From CBDCME01 sp965218865 (GTDB lineage Bacteria; Pseudomonadota; Alphaproteobacteria; JAAXGF01): 64,000 nucleotides of DNA. The DNA lies in NCBI GenBank assembly GCA_965218865.1, contig CBDCME010000081.1:1-64000 (forward strand), read 5' to 3'. The translations under genes and the position numbers were made by a program. Under the pieces are notes generated by a model. The model was not told the origin of the DNA. It saw only the letters and a list, made by a program, of their open reading frames with translations, and searched no databases. This document shows, in pieces, positions 16,642-26,469 of this stretch; the first letter of the stretch is position 1, and each line of letters begins with the position of its first letter.

Positions 16642-17274
16642 ATGGAAGCGTTGGGTCGCCGTGGATTGCTGTTCGTTATTTCCTCTCCGTCCGGGGCGGG
16701 AAAGACGGCGATAACGCGGGCCTTGCTCGCAGGCGACAACGAGCTGACCGTATCGATATCCATGACGACGCGTCGGGCGCGCCCGGGCGAGGTCGATGGT
16801 GTTGACTATATCTTTATCGACGAGGTCGACTTCTCGCGCCACGTCGCGGTCGGAGAATTTCTCGAACATGCGGTGGTCTTCGGGAATTCCTACGGCACCC
16901 CGCGGGCACCCGTCGAAGAGGCTCTGGAGTCGGGCCGAGACGTATTGTTCGACGTCGACTGGCAAGGGGCTCAACAGATCGCGCAGCATGCCCGCGAGGA
17001 TCTGGTCAGTGTTTTTGTTCTGCCCCCCTCGATGGCGGAATTGGAGCACCGCCTCGAGACGCGCGCTCAGGACAGCCGAAAAGTTGTTGCCGCCCGCATG
17101 GCCCAGGCCACGAACGAGATAAGTCATTGGGCCGAATACGACTATGTCATCATCAACGACGATCTGGACCGCAGCATTGCCGAGGTGACGTCGATCCTGA
17201 AGGCGGAACGATTGCGGCGGCGGCGCCGCACCGGTTTGGTTCCGTTTGTCCGTTCCCTGTGCGGCAATGATTAG
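16642..17274 (+). CDS. gmk: Guanylate kinase
   Basis: Phosphorylates GMP to GDP using ATP. 210 aa, typical length. Walker A loop SSPSGAGKTAI near the N-terminus, GMP-binding SISMTTRRARPGEVDGVDY, and VLFDVDWQGAQQI (Walker B-like). The protein starts MEALGRRGLLFVISSPSG. The stop codon overlaps, by 3 nt and tail to tail, that of the acetyltransferase on the other strand. In related genomes gmk often follows mltG-yicC; here the IS1595-family island and the SDR gene lie in between. Confidence 0.95.
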   Translation: MEALGRRGLLFVISSPSGAGKTAITRALLAGDNELTVSISMTTRRARPGEVDGVDYIFIDEVDFSRHVAVGEFLEHAVVFGNSYGTPRAPVEEALESGRDVLFDVDWQGAQQIAQHAREDLVSVFVLPPSMAELEHRLETRAQDSRKVVAARMAQATNEISHWAEYDYVIINDDLDRSIAEVTSILKAERLRRRRRTGLVPFVRSLCGND

Positions 17275-17756
17275 GATATTGCCCGAACCGCGCCTGTGAC
17301 GCCGTCAAGCGCGGCGGGATCCAGGGCCAGAACCAGAAACCGCTGGTCAGGAACGGGCGCCCCCGATAAATCGGCCTCCCTAGCCGAGATGAATCCGAAG
17401 CGGCCCAAGTAATCGATCTCTCCGACGACAAAAACGATTCGGTGGCCCCGTTCCCGGGCTTCACCGAGGCCGCGTGTCACCAGACGCGAGGCTAGGCCGC
17501 GTCCGCGGTAATCCGGACGCACGGCCAAGGGCCCGAGCAGTATCGCGGAACCGGAATCACCGATGCGAACGGGCCAAAACCGTATGGTACCAACCAAGGA
17601 TTCGCCGTCCCTGACGACGAAGCCCAGGTCGGAGAGTGGCGCCGCCGAGTCGCGAAATCGATACGATGGGCGCGAAACGCGGTTCGTGCCGAAGCACTGA
17701 TCCAATAGCTGCTCGACGGCGGCTCTGTCGGCGGGCCGTTCCGGGACGGGTTGCAT
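17271..17756 (-). CDS. GNAT-family N-acetyltransferase
   Basis: 161 aa from the ATG at 17756 (MQPVPERPADRAAVEQLL); longer upstream readings run over rsmA and are not supported. The acetyl-CoA binding motif A is VRPDYRGRGLASRLVTRGL, preceded by LLGPLAV, and motif B is FVVGEIDYLGRFGF. It resembles YhbS-type acetyltransferases. Substrate cannot be told from sequence. It is downstream of rsmA in the same direction, separated by 112 bp. Confidence 0.85.
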   Translation of the reverse strand: MQPVPERPADRAAVEQLLDQCFGTNRVSRPSYRFRDSAAPLSDLGFVVRDGESLVGTIRFWPVRIGDSGSAILLGPLAVRPDYRGRGLASRLVTRGLGEARERGHRIVFVVGEIDYLGRFGFISAREADLSGAPVPDQRFLVLALDPAALDGVTGAVRAIS

Positions 17757-17868
17757 CGTTTGTCGGCTCCGGCGGCCTCGGAAAAACTCTCCGAAACCAA
17801 GGGCGTATTTATATGTCGGGGACTGAGTTCGCAAGACCGACGATGGATGGGAGAGCGCGATACGCCGC

Positions 17869-18774
17869 TCAGGTGTCGGGGTTGGCCGGCCGAACGGCGT
17901 CGTAGGCGCGCGCGAGTCCGCAAAAGGCCTCGACGTCGAGTTCCTCGGCGCGCGCCGTTGCCGGGGCGCGGGCCGCGGCGAGAAGCCTATCGGTATCGAC
18001 GCCGAGGGATCGCAAGCTGCGGCGCAGCATTTTTCGCCGTTGTCCGAAGGAGGCGGCGACGACACGCTCCAAGGTCGGCCACCGGGCGGCGGCCACCGGA
18101 GCCTTTCGCGGGACGAGGCCGACAAGGGTCGAGGTGACCTTCGGCGGGGGCACGAAAGCCCGTGGCGAAACATCGAAAATACGACTTGCCCGCCAATGCC
18201 ATTGGGCCATGACCGATAAGCGGCCGTATACCCTTGAACCGGGACCGGCGGTGATCCGGAGCGCGACCTCCTTCTGGAACATCAACGTCAGGTGGGCAAA
18301 GGCATTCGGGTGTTGGAGCCACTGCAGCAGCAACGCCGTGGCGATGTTGTAGGGGAGATTGGCGACGACCGCCCGCGGGGACGGGACCAGATTTGTGACG
18401 TCGGTTTCAAGGGCATCGCCGGGCACCACGGTAAGCCGCTCCTCCGCGGCGACAACAAGCGTCGCCAGGGCGTCGATGCATCGCTGGTCGCGTTCGACCG
18501 CGATCACGCGGGGCGCGCCCCGGGCCAGAAGCGCGCGGGTCAAGCCACCCGGGCCGGGACCGATCTCGATCACGTTGATCCCTGTCAGATCGCCCGCCGA
18601 ACGGGCGATCCGAGCGGCCAATTGGGTATCGAGGAGAAAGTTTTGAGCCAGTCCGCGAGACGCCGAAATGCCGTGGTCCGCGATGACTTGGCGCAATGGC
18701 GGAAGATGATCCAAACGTGGGGATTCGGTGGCGGAATCGGTGCCGGAGGTCGTTGGGATATTCGGCCTAGGCAC
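17869..18774 (-). CDS. rsmA: 16S rRNA (adenine1518/1519-N6)-dimethyltransferase
   Basis: Dimethylates two adjacent adenines in the 3'-terminal hairpin of 16S rRNA during 30S assembly. 301 aa. S-adenosylmethionine motif IEIGPGPGGLTRALLA and catalytic motif NLPYNIA are present, with FQKEVALRI typical of KsgA. Its start overlaps the end of pdxA by 8 nt, the common surA-pdxA-rsmA arrangement. It is also known as ksgA. Confidence 0.95.
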   Translation of the reverse strand: MPRPNIPTTSGTDSATESPRLDHLPPLRQVIADHGISASRGLAQNFLLDTQLAARIARSAGDLTGINVIEIGPGPGGLTRALLARGAPRVIAVERDQRCIDALATLVVAAEERLTVVPGDALETDVTNLVPSPRAVVANLPYNIATALLLQWLQHPNAFAHLTLMFQKEVALRITAGPGSRVYGRLSVMAQWHWRASRIFDVSPRAFVPPPKVTSTLVGLVPRKAPVAAARWPTLERVVAASFGQRRKMLRRSLRSLGVDTDRLLAAARAPATARAEELDVEAFCGLARAYDAVRPANPDT

Positions 18775-19783
18775 GAGCCCGTCGGCGCTGCGCCATTTGC
18801 GAAGCCGTGGCGATGGCGCTCAGCAGACTCGTTTCGCGTGCCTGGCCGCTACCCGCGATGGAAAGCGCCGTACCGTGGTCGGGGGAGGTGCGGATGAAGG
18901 GCAGGCCGAGAGTGATGTTGACGCCGTGGTCGAAATCGATGATCTTGAGGGGGATCAGTGCTTGATCGTGATACATGCAGATGACGGCATCGCAATCAGC
19001 GCGCGCCCGGTCGTGAAACAAGGTATCCGCCGGGTCCGGCCCGGTAATCGCGATGCCCCGCGCCGCGAGTTCTCGGACCGCCGGAGCGATGACCTCGGCT
19101 TCCTCGTTTCCCATATTACCGTCTTCGCCGGCGTGGGGGTTGAGCGCGGCCACCACCAACCTCGGCTTTGGTATCCCGAAATCGCGCGCCAAGGCGGTCG
19201 CGGCGAGCTTTCCGCAATGGACGATGGCCGCCGTCGTCAATTTCATGACGGCCAGGCGCAAAGGCAGGTGAATTGTGACTGGTACGACCCGCAGGGACGG
19301 GCACGCCAACATCATCACCGGTTCGACGCCGGGACCGGACAAGGCGGCGAGGTACTCGGTATGCCCCGGATAAGCAAAACCGGCCTCGTGGAGGCACCCT
19401 TTGTGGATTGGATTGGTCACGATCGCCGCGACCCGGTTTTCCTTGGCCAGGCGAACGGCGATTTCTATGGAGGCCATCACCGCTGGGCCGTTGGTCTGGT
19501 CCGGGCGACCCGGTGTCGCCGTTACCGGGACGCCAAGAGGCAATACGGGTAATGCCGTTTCAAAGACGGCCGTCGCCTGCTCCGGTTCATCTATCTCGGC
19601 GATGGGAACGGAAAGTTCCATGGCCGCGGCCAGTGAGCTCAGCCTCTCCGGAGCGTCGATGACAAAAAAAGGTGCTACCCCGGAGGCTCGTCGCGTCCAC
19701 GCTCCCAAGGTTACGTCGCCCCCAATCCCCGCCGGTTCTCCCATGGTCAGGACCAGCGGCGCGGATTCGCCCCGGCGGGTCAT
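18767..19783 (-). CDS. pdxA: 4-hydroxythreonine-4-phosphate dehydrogenase
   Basis: NAD-dependent oxidation step in pyridoxal 5'-phosphate biosynthesis. 338 aa. Visible signatures: LTMGEPAGIGGDVTL at the N-terminus, NPIHKGCLHEAGFAYPGHTEYLA (metal and substrate histidines), MYHDQALIPLKIIDFDHGVN and GLPFIRTSPDHGTA. Start overlaps the surA stop (ATGA-type overlap at 19780-19783) and its stop overlaps rsmA, so the genes form a tight operon. Confidence 0.96.
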   Translation of the reverse strand: MTRRGESAPLVLTMGEPAGIGGDVTLGAWTRRASGVAPFFVIDAPERLSSLAAAMELSVPIAEIDEPEQATAVFETALPVLPLGVPVTATPGRPDQTNGPAVMASIEIAVRLAKENRVAAIVTNPIHKGCLHEAGFAYPGHTEYLAALSGPGVEPVMMLACPSLRVVPVTIHLPLRLAVMKLTTAAIVHCGKLAATALARDFGIPKPRLVVAALNPHAGEDGNMGNEEAEVIAPAVRELAARGIAITGPDPADTLFHDRARADCDAVICMYHDQALIPLKIIDFDHGVNITLGLPFIRTSPDHGTALSIAGSGQARETSLLSAIATASQMAQRRRARA

Positions 19784-21081
19784 ATCCTAAAGTCGATGTA
19801 GGCGTCGCGTCGGAGATCGCGGAGGTAGCTGCGCGACAAGGTCTCCATGCGTTTGATGGTCAGTGCTTCGCGGACGGCGGCCCGATCCGGGAGTGTCGAT
19901 TCGCGCTCTTCGCGATCGCAGACCATGAGAATGTGAACGCCCCGTTTGGAGCGGACCGGCGCTGTCGGTTCGCCGACCGTGGCATCGCGAACGGCGGCGC
20001 GCAAATTGGGCGGAAGATCTTTGATCTTGACCGATCCGATGTCGCCGGAAGTTTGTAAATCGATTTCGCGCGCGGCGCGATTCATGTCGTCGCACCCGGC
20101 GATCGTCTGCCGGATCGTTTCAGCCAGCGAAACCTGCGACTCGATTTCCTCCTCCCTCGCCGTTTCGGCAAGTGGAAGAAGAATCTGTTTCAGGGCCACG
20201 GTGGTTTCGTCGGAGCCACCAACCGACATGACCCGACGGTCGTGAAGTTGAATGATCAGATAACCCCCGGAGTTGCGGACTGGGCTCGAAATCGAGCCGG
20301 GTTCCATCGTCTTGACGATTGCCGCCACTTCGGAATCGAGTTGATTCTCCGGGACCCAACCCAGATCGCCGCCCTGGGTGGCCGTGACTCCGTCGGAAAA
20401 CTGTCGTGCCAGCACTCGAAAATTTCCCCCGGCACGGATCTGTTCAAACAGACGCTCCGCGTTTTGACGTACGGTGGCCTCCTGATCGCTGCTTTCAATC
20501 ACGAGAAATATTTCGGCCAAGCGATATTCCGGCAATCCCGCGTTGGCCTTGATGCGATCGAGCTCGGCGTCGATCTCGTCCTCGCCGATGACGGCACTGG
20601 TTCGAACTTGTAATTGCAGTAATTGCAACCAGGCAATTTCGGCCTCCACCTGTACTTTCAGAGTTTGGCTGTCGATACCTTTGCTGGCGAGGTAGGTTGG
20701 TAATTGGCCCGGTTGCATGTTGTTTTGACGTTCGATCATCTCGATCGCCTTCGACGTCGCGTTTTCCGAAATCGAGATGTTGCGTCGTCGGGCTTCTTGC
20801 AACTGTAGGCGCTCGTCGATCAAACGGCGCAACACCTGCGGTCCGATGCGCCGCCGCACCTCGGTCGAATCTTCGAGACCGGATGAGAAGATCACCAACC
20901 GCAAGCGCTGAACAAGGTCGAAGAGAGACACGACCTCGTCGTTGACGACGGCGGCGATCCGCTGCACCTCTTGCGTCCGTGCCGGAATAATGAACACGGT
21001 GCCGGCGGACAAGGCGACCGCGATGATCAGTGCCAACGCGGGAAATCGACCGGTCTTTCGATGTGGCTGCCTCGCGAACAT
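19780..21081 (-). CDS. surA: Periplasmic chaperone/peptidyl-prolyl isomerase SurA
   Basis: Chaperone for outer-membrane proteins such as LptD. 433 aa with a Sec signal (PALALIIAVALSAGTVFII). Then the SurA N-domain (AAVVNDEVVSLFDLVQRL...LRRLIDERLQLQEA), a first parvulin domain around residues 190-290 (FSDGVTATQGGDLGWV, GGYLIIQLHDRR) and a less conserved second one. Encoded directly after lptD, its best-known client, with a 115-bp gap. Confidence 0.93.
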   Translation of the reverse strand: MFARQPHRKTGRFPALALIIAVALSAGTVFIIPARTQEVQRIAAVVNDEVVSLFDLVQRLRLVIFSSGLEDSTEVRRRIGPQVLRRLIDERLQLQEARRRNISISENATSKAIEMIERQNNMQPGQLPTYLASKGIDSQTLKVQVEAEIAWLQLLQLQVRTSAVIGEDEIDAELDRIKANAGLPEYRLAEIFLVIESSDQEATVRQNAERLFEQIRAGGNFRVLARQFSDGVTATQGGDLGWVPENQLDSEVAAIVKTMEPGSISSPVRNSGGYLIIQLHDRRVMSVGGSDETTVALKQILLPLAETAREEEIESQVSLAETIRQTIAGCDDMNRAAREIDLQTSGDIGSVKIKDLPPNLRAAVRDATVGEPTAPVRSKRGVHILMVCDREERESTLPDRAAVREALTIKRMETLSRSYLRDLRRDAYIDFRI

Positions 21082-21196
21082 GATCCAGTGCTCATGGATA
21101 TGACAATAAGCGACGAATGATTTCCCAAACTCCCCGGTTAACCAAGAGGGAATTTCGCGGGGGAGGGCTCCCCATTGGTTTGCTGTGGCGAATCCC

Positions 21197-23341
21197 TCAG
21201 CCCAGGTTCTTCAAATTGATGAACACCGTGACGCTGGTGTCCGGCGCCACGTCCCGATCACGCGTAAATCGGCGCGTGGCGTTGATAGTGAATATGACGC
21301 ATTCGTCCTCGTAGTCGAGGCCGCCGCCGAGGTCGACCGTGCCTTCGTCCGTGAGATTCCGTATGCCGTTCGCGCGCAGGGACCAGTTGCGCGTGATTTC
21401 GAGGCGCGCGGACCCGCTGATTTCCTCTCGTTCGCCGACGACGCCGGTGTCGTCGAGGGCGTCGAGGAGCCGCAGATATTCAACATTCAGTCTCAGCCAT
21501 TGCGGTCCCACCGTCAGGCCGGCCTCGTTACTGCGGAATTCAAGGTCGCTTTTGTCCAACCGGAAACGGTAGTTGAGGTCGACATACCGTGCGGGAACGA
21601 GGTTGAGTCGGCCCACGTAGTCGGAGCGGCGATCATCGAGTCCGCTACCGGCCTCGAAGTTTTCGTCCTTACGGAAACGATAGCTTTGGCCCATGAATCC
21701 CGACGTATAACCGCCGCTCTCCCCGTAGACACCGACTTTCACGCCGTAGAGGAAACGAGGGCCGCCTTCGACCCTGTCCAATCCCGGGAATCGGTTGAGG
21801 TTCAGCACGTTGGTGTCGTTGACTTCAACGGCCTGGCTATCCTCGTTCGGGATCCGATTCGGATTGCCGCCGAACGGGCTGGCGACGAAGGTGGCGAGCG
21901 GTTCTATCACCTGGCGAGTCGTCTTCACCGAGCGAACCAAGGGATAGCGCAAGCTTAGCGCGGCCTGCGGAAAAATTCGGCCCGTGACTCCGTCCGTGGA
22001 TGCACCGCTCGCGTCGCCGCGCGGTTGGTCGATAATCCAGTAAAGATCGCCGCGCAGGTCCGCGGAAAAGGTGAAGATGGCGCCGGCACGGGTGTAGTAC
22101 GGATGTTCGATGGTGCCACCCAGCGATATGCGGCGGCTGTCCACGCCGCGGGTGCGAGTCAGGATCATCAGGTTTGCATCGAGACCCCAGCGGGAGCCAC
22201 GGCTGTTCGGGACGCCATGATGATTGAAATCGATGAGTGGCAGGATGATCGGCGTGTCGGATTGTTTGTCCTCTTCTCGCAGGCCCTGAAAGAAGTACGA
22301 ATTGGCCGCGAAATAGTTGCGCTCGCGGAATCCCTCGGCAAACAATCGTGTCGTCAGGGTATCGACGGAAGAGAAATTGTATCGCTTCAGATAGGTATCG
22401 TCGGAAGCGCGTTCCAGGTTGAATCCCGTGCGCCAGGTTTGGTCGAGATCGAAGAGCGCGTTTCCAAAGATATGTCCGCGATTCTCCTTTTTTCCGACGC
22501 GGCCGCCAGCGTCGTCGCGTTTGTCGACGCGGGTTACGCTGGCGTCGAAATCAAATTGACCGTTTGCCGTCCGTTCCCGATATTCGCCGGCAAACACGAC
22601 GCCCTCTCTGGTCGTGAATATTGGCTCGATCGTGATGTCGCGATACGGTGTAAGCACCCAATAGAAAGGGATCTGAAGTGTGTTCCCAAGGGCGCTCTCG
22701 CTCGCGTAGACGGGAACCAAAAATCCGGATCGGCGCGCCATCGAGGGATCGGGATGCGAGAAATACGGCGAGTAGGCCACGGGGACGCCGAATATCTCGA
22801 GAAAAACGTCGCGATACTCGATGTCCTGAAATTTTTGGTCATGCCTGACACGGAACGCTTTTAGCTGCCAGAGTGGGGCCCGCTCGGGATTGTCCGGACA
22901 AAGTTTACAGGGAGAGTAGACGGATTTGTACAAGTCGGTGCGCCAGCCTCCGCTGCGCCCGGCGCTGTTGGCGGCGAAACGCGAGCCGTCGCTCAGCACC
23001 ATGCGGAATTCACGGATGATGCCTTGCCGCATGTCGTTCGTAAGCTCGACGAATTCGCCGAACATCACCTCGCCCGTCGGCTCCAGGATGATGACGTTGC
23101 CCGAGGCCGCGACCGTATTCGCGTGTTGATTGAAAGTTATGGTGTCGGCCATGAGAACACGGCCATCCTGGGCGATTTCGACGTTCCCGGTGGCCACCAC
23201 GATGCCCAATTCCTGGTCGACGACCAGCTCGTCGGCGCGAAAAACGGCGGGTGATTCTGCTTCCTCCGCCCTGCCGATTGTCATGAAGGGGAGCAGCAAC
23301 ATCCATAACGCCAGGAAACCGGCCGCCCAGGTTCCTCGCAT
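21197..23341 (-). CDS. lptD: LPS-assembly outer membrane protein LptD
   Basis: Outer-membrane beta-barrel that inserts lipopolysaccharide into the outer leaflet. 714 aa from the ATG at 23341, which gives a signal peptide (MRGTWAAGFLALWMLLLPFM...RAEEAES); the longer in-frame opening has no such logic. The N-terminal OstA-like jellyroll shows FRADELVVDQELGIVVATGNVEI. A CKLCPDNPERAPLW segment holds a Cys pair, and the rest is a barrel with repeated aromatic-rich strands ending in VFINLKNLG. The lptG stop lies 5 bp upstream. Confidence 0.93.
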   Translation of the reverse strand: MRGTWAAGFLALWMLLLPFMTIGRAEEAESPAVFRADELVVDQELGIVVATGNVEIAQDGRVLMADTITFNQHANTVAASGNVIILEPTGEVMFGEFVELTNDMRQGIIREFRMVLSDGSRFAANSAGRSGGWRTDLYKSVYSPCKLCPDNPERAPLWQLKAFRVRHDQKFQDIEYRDVFLEIFGVPVAYSPYFSHPDPSMARRSGFLVPVYASESALGNTLQIPFYWVLTPYRDITIEPIFTTREGVVFAGEYRERTANGQFDFDASVTRVDKRDDAGGRVGKKENRGHIFGNALFDLDQTWRTGFNLERASDDTYLKRYNFSSVDTLTTRLFAEGFRERNYFAANSYFFQGLREEDKQSDTPIILPLIDFNHHGVPNSRGSRWGLDANLMILTRTRGVDSRRISLGGTIEHPYYTRAGAIFTFSADLRGDLYWIIDQPRGDASGASTDGVTGRIFPQAALSLRYPLVRSVKTTRQVIEPLATFVASPFGGNPNRIPNEDSQAVEVNDTNVLNLNRFPGLDRVEGGPRFLYGVKVGVYGESGGYTSGFMGQSYRFRKDENFEAGSGLDDRRSDYVGRLNLVPARYVDLNYRFRLDKSDLEFRSNEAGLTVGPQWLRLNVEYLRLLDALDDTGVVGEREEISGSARLEITRNWSLRANGIRNLTDEGTVDLGGGLDYEDECVIFTINATRRFTRDRDVAPDTSVTVFINLKNLG

Positions 23342-23346
23342 CGCGG

Positions 23347-24441
23347 TCAGCCATCCTCGAGGTGAAGAAGCATCGCGAGACCGAGGAACGTTGACACCAC
23401 GGCCGGAGTCCAAGCCGCCATGACGACCGGAATGCTGCCGGATAGCCCGAGCGCGAAAACGACGTCGGACAAGAAATAAAGGAGGAAGCCGGCAAGAAGC
23501 CCGCCAACGACATAAAAACCCGTTTTCCCTTGGCGGGTGAAACGGAGGGAGAATGTCGCCGCGATCAAGACCATGGCGCACATGAGAAGCGGCCCCGACA
23601 GGATCGCGTTGAAGTGCAACCGATGCCGGATCGCGGAAAAACCCGCCTTCTCCAGATCCTCGATAAAGCTTGGAAGGGACGAAAACGAAATTGATTCCGG
23701 CGCCGCGAAGCTTTCGTGAATGCTGTTGACCGTGATCTCCGTTTTCAAACGATATTGGGGGAAATGTTTGGTCGGGACGTTCGGCTGGCTGACCAACGCG
23801 TTCACGAGTTGCCAGTGTCCTTCGGCGAGTTGGGCGGTATCGGCGTCGATGCGTTCGACAAAACGGTCGTCGCCTTCATAAATGAAAATGATGACATCAC
23901 GCAGTTCGACGTTATCACGTGAAACGCCGAGGGCGTGAATCACGATTTTCTCGTTCCCAACCCCTTCGCGCAACCACAGCCCGGAAGGCGAAACGGCGAG
24001 CAGGCTGGGCTTGCCGCGGAGAAATTTGGCTTCCACTTGTTCGAATCGATAAACCATCGCCGAGGAAAGGGGGTTGATCACCGTCACGACCAGCACGCCG
24101 ACGGTTATCGTCACGCTCAGGGCGGGAAGAAGAAATTGCCAGACCGATACGCCCGAGGCCCGAGTGACCACGAGTTCATTGGAACGGGTTAGACGCGCGA
24201 AACTCAGCATCCCGCCGAAGAGGACGGCGAAGGGAAGAATCTTTTGGGCCATGAACGGTAGTCGCAAGAGGGCCATCTCGACGACCACGCCGAACGTGGC
24301 CGCGTCCCGATTCGCGGCGCGACGGTTCAACTCGACGAATTCGACGATAAAGACGAGCACCATGAGAACGAACAGGACTAGCGCGACGCTGCCCAAAAAC
24401 CGCCATCCGAAATAACGCGATAGAGTGAGCGAAAGCCGCAT
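23347..24441 (-). CDS. lptG: LPS export ABC transporter permease LptG
   Basis: Inner-membrane permease of the LptB2FG complex that extracts LPS and pushes it along the Lpt bridge. 364 aa with the usual layout: three N-terminal helices (SVALVLFVLMVLVFIVEFV first), a large periplasmic jellyroll, and three C-terminal helices (FYVVGGLLAGFLLYFLSDVVFALG). The motif ELVVTRASGVSVWQFL matches the coupling helix. It is 9 bp behind lptF and 5 bp ahead of lptD. Confidence 0.94.
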   Translation of the reverse strand: MRLSLTLSRYFGWRFLGSVALVLFVLMVLVFIVEFVELNRRAANRDAATFGVVVEMALLRLPFMAQKILPFAVLFGGMLSFARLTRSNELVVTRASGVSVWQFLLPALSVTITVGVLVVTVINPLSSAMVYRFEQVEAKFLRGKPSLLAVSPSGLWLREGVGNEKIVIHALGVSRDNVELRDVIIFIYEGDDRFVERIDADTAQLAEGHWQLVNALVSQPNVPTKHFPQYRLKTEITVNSIHESFAAPESISFSSLPSFIEDLEKAGFSAIRHRLHFNAILSGPLLMCAMVLIAATFSLRFTRQGKTGFYVVGGLLAGFLLYFLSDVVFALGLSGSIPVVMAAWTPAVVSTFLGLAMLLHLEDG

Positions 24442-24450
24442 TGTCCGCTG

Positions 24451-25596
24451 TCAGGTCGGGGCCGAATCGACGATCGGGGCCGCGGAGCGACGCTGGTGCC
24501 GGCGGCGGCCGAGCATGAAATACACCGCCAACGCCGACCCCACCAAAACGTTGGCATAAACGAGCGGAATGAAGTTCGGCGAGGTGACGACGGCGTTTAC
24601 CAGCGTAATCCCCAGCACCTGAATGACAACCCCGGCGCAGACCGTGCAAAAGATCCTCGACCATTCGCGGCGCCGGTTGAATTCGCCGCCGATCAGACCG
24701 GCCAGGGCCACGAGCGTGTAGGCAAAGCAATAGAAGGGCGAAACCAGACGATGGTGGCCCTCGGATTTCATTTCCTTCGCGAAATACCTGTCCGCCTTGT
24801 CGCGGGGCGCTCGAAATAGCTCGTGGAGGTAACGCTCGCGCGGTTCACGCCAGCGGCTCGTACGGTTCTCCAGATAATCCGTCAAGTCGAGTGTATACTC
24901 GTCGAAATACAACAATCCCAGATGTCTGGTGCCGTGATCGATTTCCTGCCGGTTACCGCGAAACAAGACGAAACGCGGCCCCTCCACCGACTGAATCAGG
25001 GCTCCACGTTCGGCCATCATGGTGATCGGCCTGTCCGGCACGCTGGTGTCGTGAACCATAATTCCGAGTAGTTCGCCACTGGGTTCCCGTGCCCGGACGA
25101 ACACCGTCACGTTGTCTCCCAGGGAGTTGAAGGTCCCTTCCTGGAGAAGAAGGCGTGAATAGTCGGTTCTGAGTGTGAATTGCTGGTCCTTGAAGGTGCG
25201 GAATCCCAAGGGCAAGAGGTACAGGGTAAAGGCGTAACAAATGACGGTCATGATCCCGGCCAGGATCAACGCCGGGCGCGCCAACTGGAGGCCGCTGAAA
25301 CCGGAGGCACGCAGGACGACGAGCTCGCTCTCCATCATCAGACGGTCGTAGGTGTAGATCACGGCGCAGAAAAGGGCGACCGGCAGGATCACCGTGAGAA
25401 TACTGGGAAGAAGAAGAACCGTCAGCAGCAAGAATGTAAATATGGAAAGACCTTTGTTGACGATCAGGTCGATAAACCGCAACGATTGAGATAACCAAAC
25501 AACGCCCGTCACGCCGAATGTAATGAATAGAAGTGGCCCGAGGAGTTGGCGCAGGATATAGCGGGTGGATTTGCGCATTAGGTCAATGTTTACCAT
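24451..25596 (-). CDS. lptF: LPS export ABC transporter permease LptF
   Basis: Partner of LptG. 381 aa with the same six-helix plus jellyroll plan; the coupling-helix motif is ESELVVLRASGFSGLQL. Two starts are possible: ATG 25596 (MVNIDL) and ATG 25578 (MRKSTRYILRQLLGPLL). The second looks more like family N-termini, but neither has a strong ribosome site. First gene of the lptF-lptG-lptD-surA-pdxA-rsmA series, which concentrates outer-membrane biogenesis functions. Confidence 0.93.
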   Translation of the reverse strand: MVNIDLMRKSTRYILRQLLGPLLFITFGVTGVVWLSQSLRFIDLIVNKGLSIFTFLLLTVLLLPSILTVILPVALFCAVIYTYDRLMMESELVVLRASGFSGLQLARPALILAGIMTVICYAFTLYLLPLGFRTFKDQQFTLRTDYSRLLLQEGTFNSLGDNVTVFVRAREPSGELLGIMVHDTSVPDRPITMMAERGALIQSVEGPRFVLFRGNRQEIDHGTRHLGLLYFDEYTLDLTDYLENRTSRWREPRERYLHELFRAPRDKADRYFAKEMKSEGHHRLVSPFYCFAYTLVALAGLIGGEFNRRREWSRIFCTVCAGVVIQVLGITLVNAVVTSPNFIPLVYANVLVGSALAVYFMLGRRRHQRRSAAPIVDSAPT

Positions 25597-25650
25597 TCTG
25601 ACTTGGCGGGCGACAGAGCGAAATGATTCCGTTCGGGTTGAAGCCGGGCT

Positions 25651-26100
25651 CTATTTCTTCAGCCAGCGCTCCGCGGCACTGGCATCGGAAGCGCGGGCGC
25701 CGACCCATCGCGTGTCGGAATCGGATTCTTCGCATTTCCAGAACGGGGCATCGGTCTTCAGACAATCGACGAGGAACTGGCAAGCCTCGAACGCCACTTG
25801 GCGGTGGGCCGCCGTGACGGCAACGAGAACGATCCGATCGCCGGGGTCGAGCCGACCGTACCGGTGAACGACGAGAACTTCCTTTAGCGGCCAGCGCCTG
25901 CGAGCTTTCGCCTCGATATCGGCGAGCTTGCGCTCGGTCATGCCGGGGTAGTGCTCAAGCGTCAATGTCGTCGTCGGTTCGCCCTCCTGGGAAAAGTCGC
26001 GGACCAAGCCTAGGAAGCTAACCACCGCGCCGGGGCGTTGGCCGGTCAGCGAAGCGAGTTCGCTCCCGATATCGAAGTCTTCGCCTTGAACCCGAATCAC
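25651..26100 (-). CDS. moaE: Molybdopterin synthase catalytic subunit MoaE
   Basis: Converts precursor Z (cPMP) to molybdopterin using sulfur carried by MoaD. 149 aa with the GTG start at 26100 (MIRVQGEDFDIG). Signature stretches: GAVVSFLGLVRD, LEHYPGMTE, VHRYGRLDPGD, AAHRQVAFEACQFLVDCLK and DAPFWKCE with the active-site Lys. Lies 14 nt after moaD. Confidence 0.95.
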   Translation of the reverse strand: MIRVQGEDFDIGSELASLTGQRPGAVVSFLGLVRDFSQEGEPTTTLTLEHYPGMTERKLADIEAKARRRWPLKEVLVVHRYGRLDPGDRIVLVAVTAAHRQVAFEACQFLVDCLKTDAPFWKCEESDSDTRWVGARASDASAAERWLKK

Positions 26101-26114
26101 CGCCGGGGTGTCGA

Positions 26115-26453
26115 TCAGCCGCCGGTAACCGGAGGAAAGAATGCCACCTCGTCACCGGCATTCACGGGGTGGGCCCGGCTCACGTATTCCTGATTCACCG
26201 CGACCCGTACGATCTCGCGGTCGGCAAGCGCCGCGGCATAGGCGGGGCCGCGGTCGCGCAGCCAGGCGATCAGTCCCTCGACATCCAGGATGTTCGTGGG
26301 CTTGCGGACGGTTTCGGAGGCATGACCGATTCCGAGACGAATCCAGGCGAAATAAAGAAGAGTCAACGGGGCCTCGCCCGTAACCTTTTGTCTCCGGGAG
26401 CGTGCACCCGCCGCTTTATTCCGTTCCGTCGGTCGGCCACGATCGTGGGTCAT
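26115..26453 (-). CDS. moaD: Molybdopterin synthase sulfur carrier subunit MoaD
   Basis: Ubiquitin-like protein whose C-terminal Gly-Gly (PPVTGG) is thiocarboxylated and inserts into MoaE. The conserved domain begins at LTLLYFAWIRLGIG; the first 25-30 residues of the 112-aa reading are not family-like. The true start may be the in-frame TTG within PLTLLYF (preceded by GGGCGAGG), giving about 83 aa. NAGDEVAFFPPVTGG is diagnostic. Paired with moaE. Confidence 0.9.
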   Translation of the reverse strand: MTHDRGRPTERNKAAGARSRRQKVTGEAPLTLLYFAWIRLGIGHASETVRKPTNILDVEGLIAWLRDRGPAYAAALADREIVRVAVNQEYVSRAHPVNAGDEVAFFPPVTGG

Positions 26454-26469
26454 CGCCGTATTTTCGGAG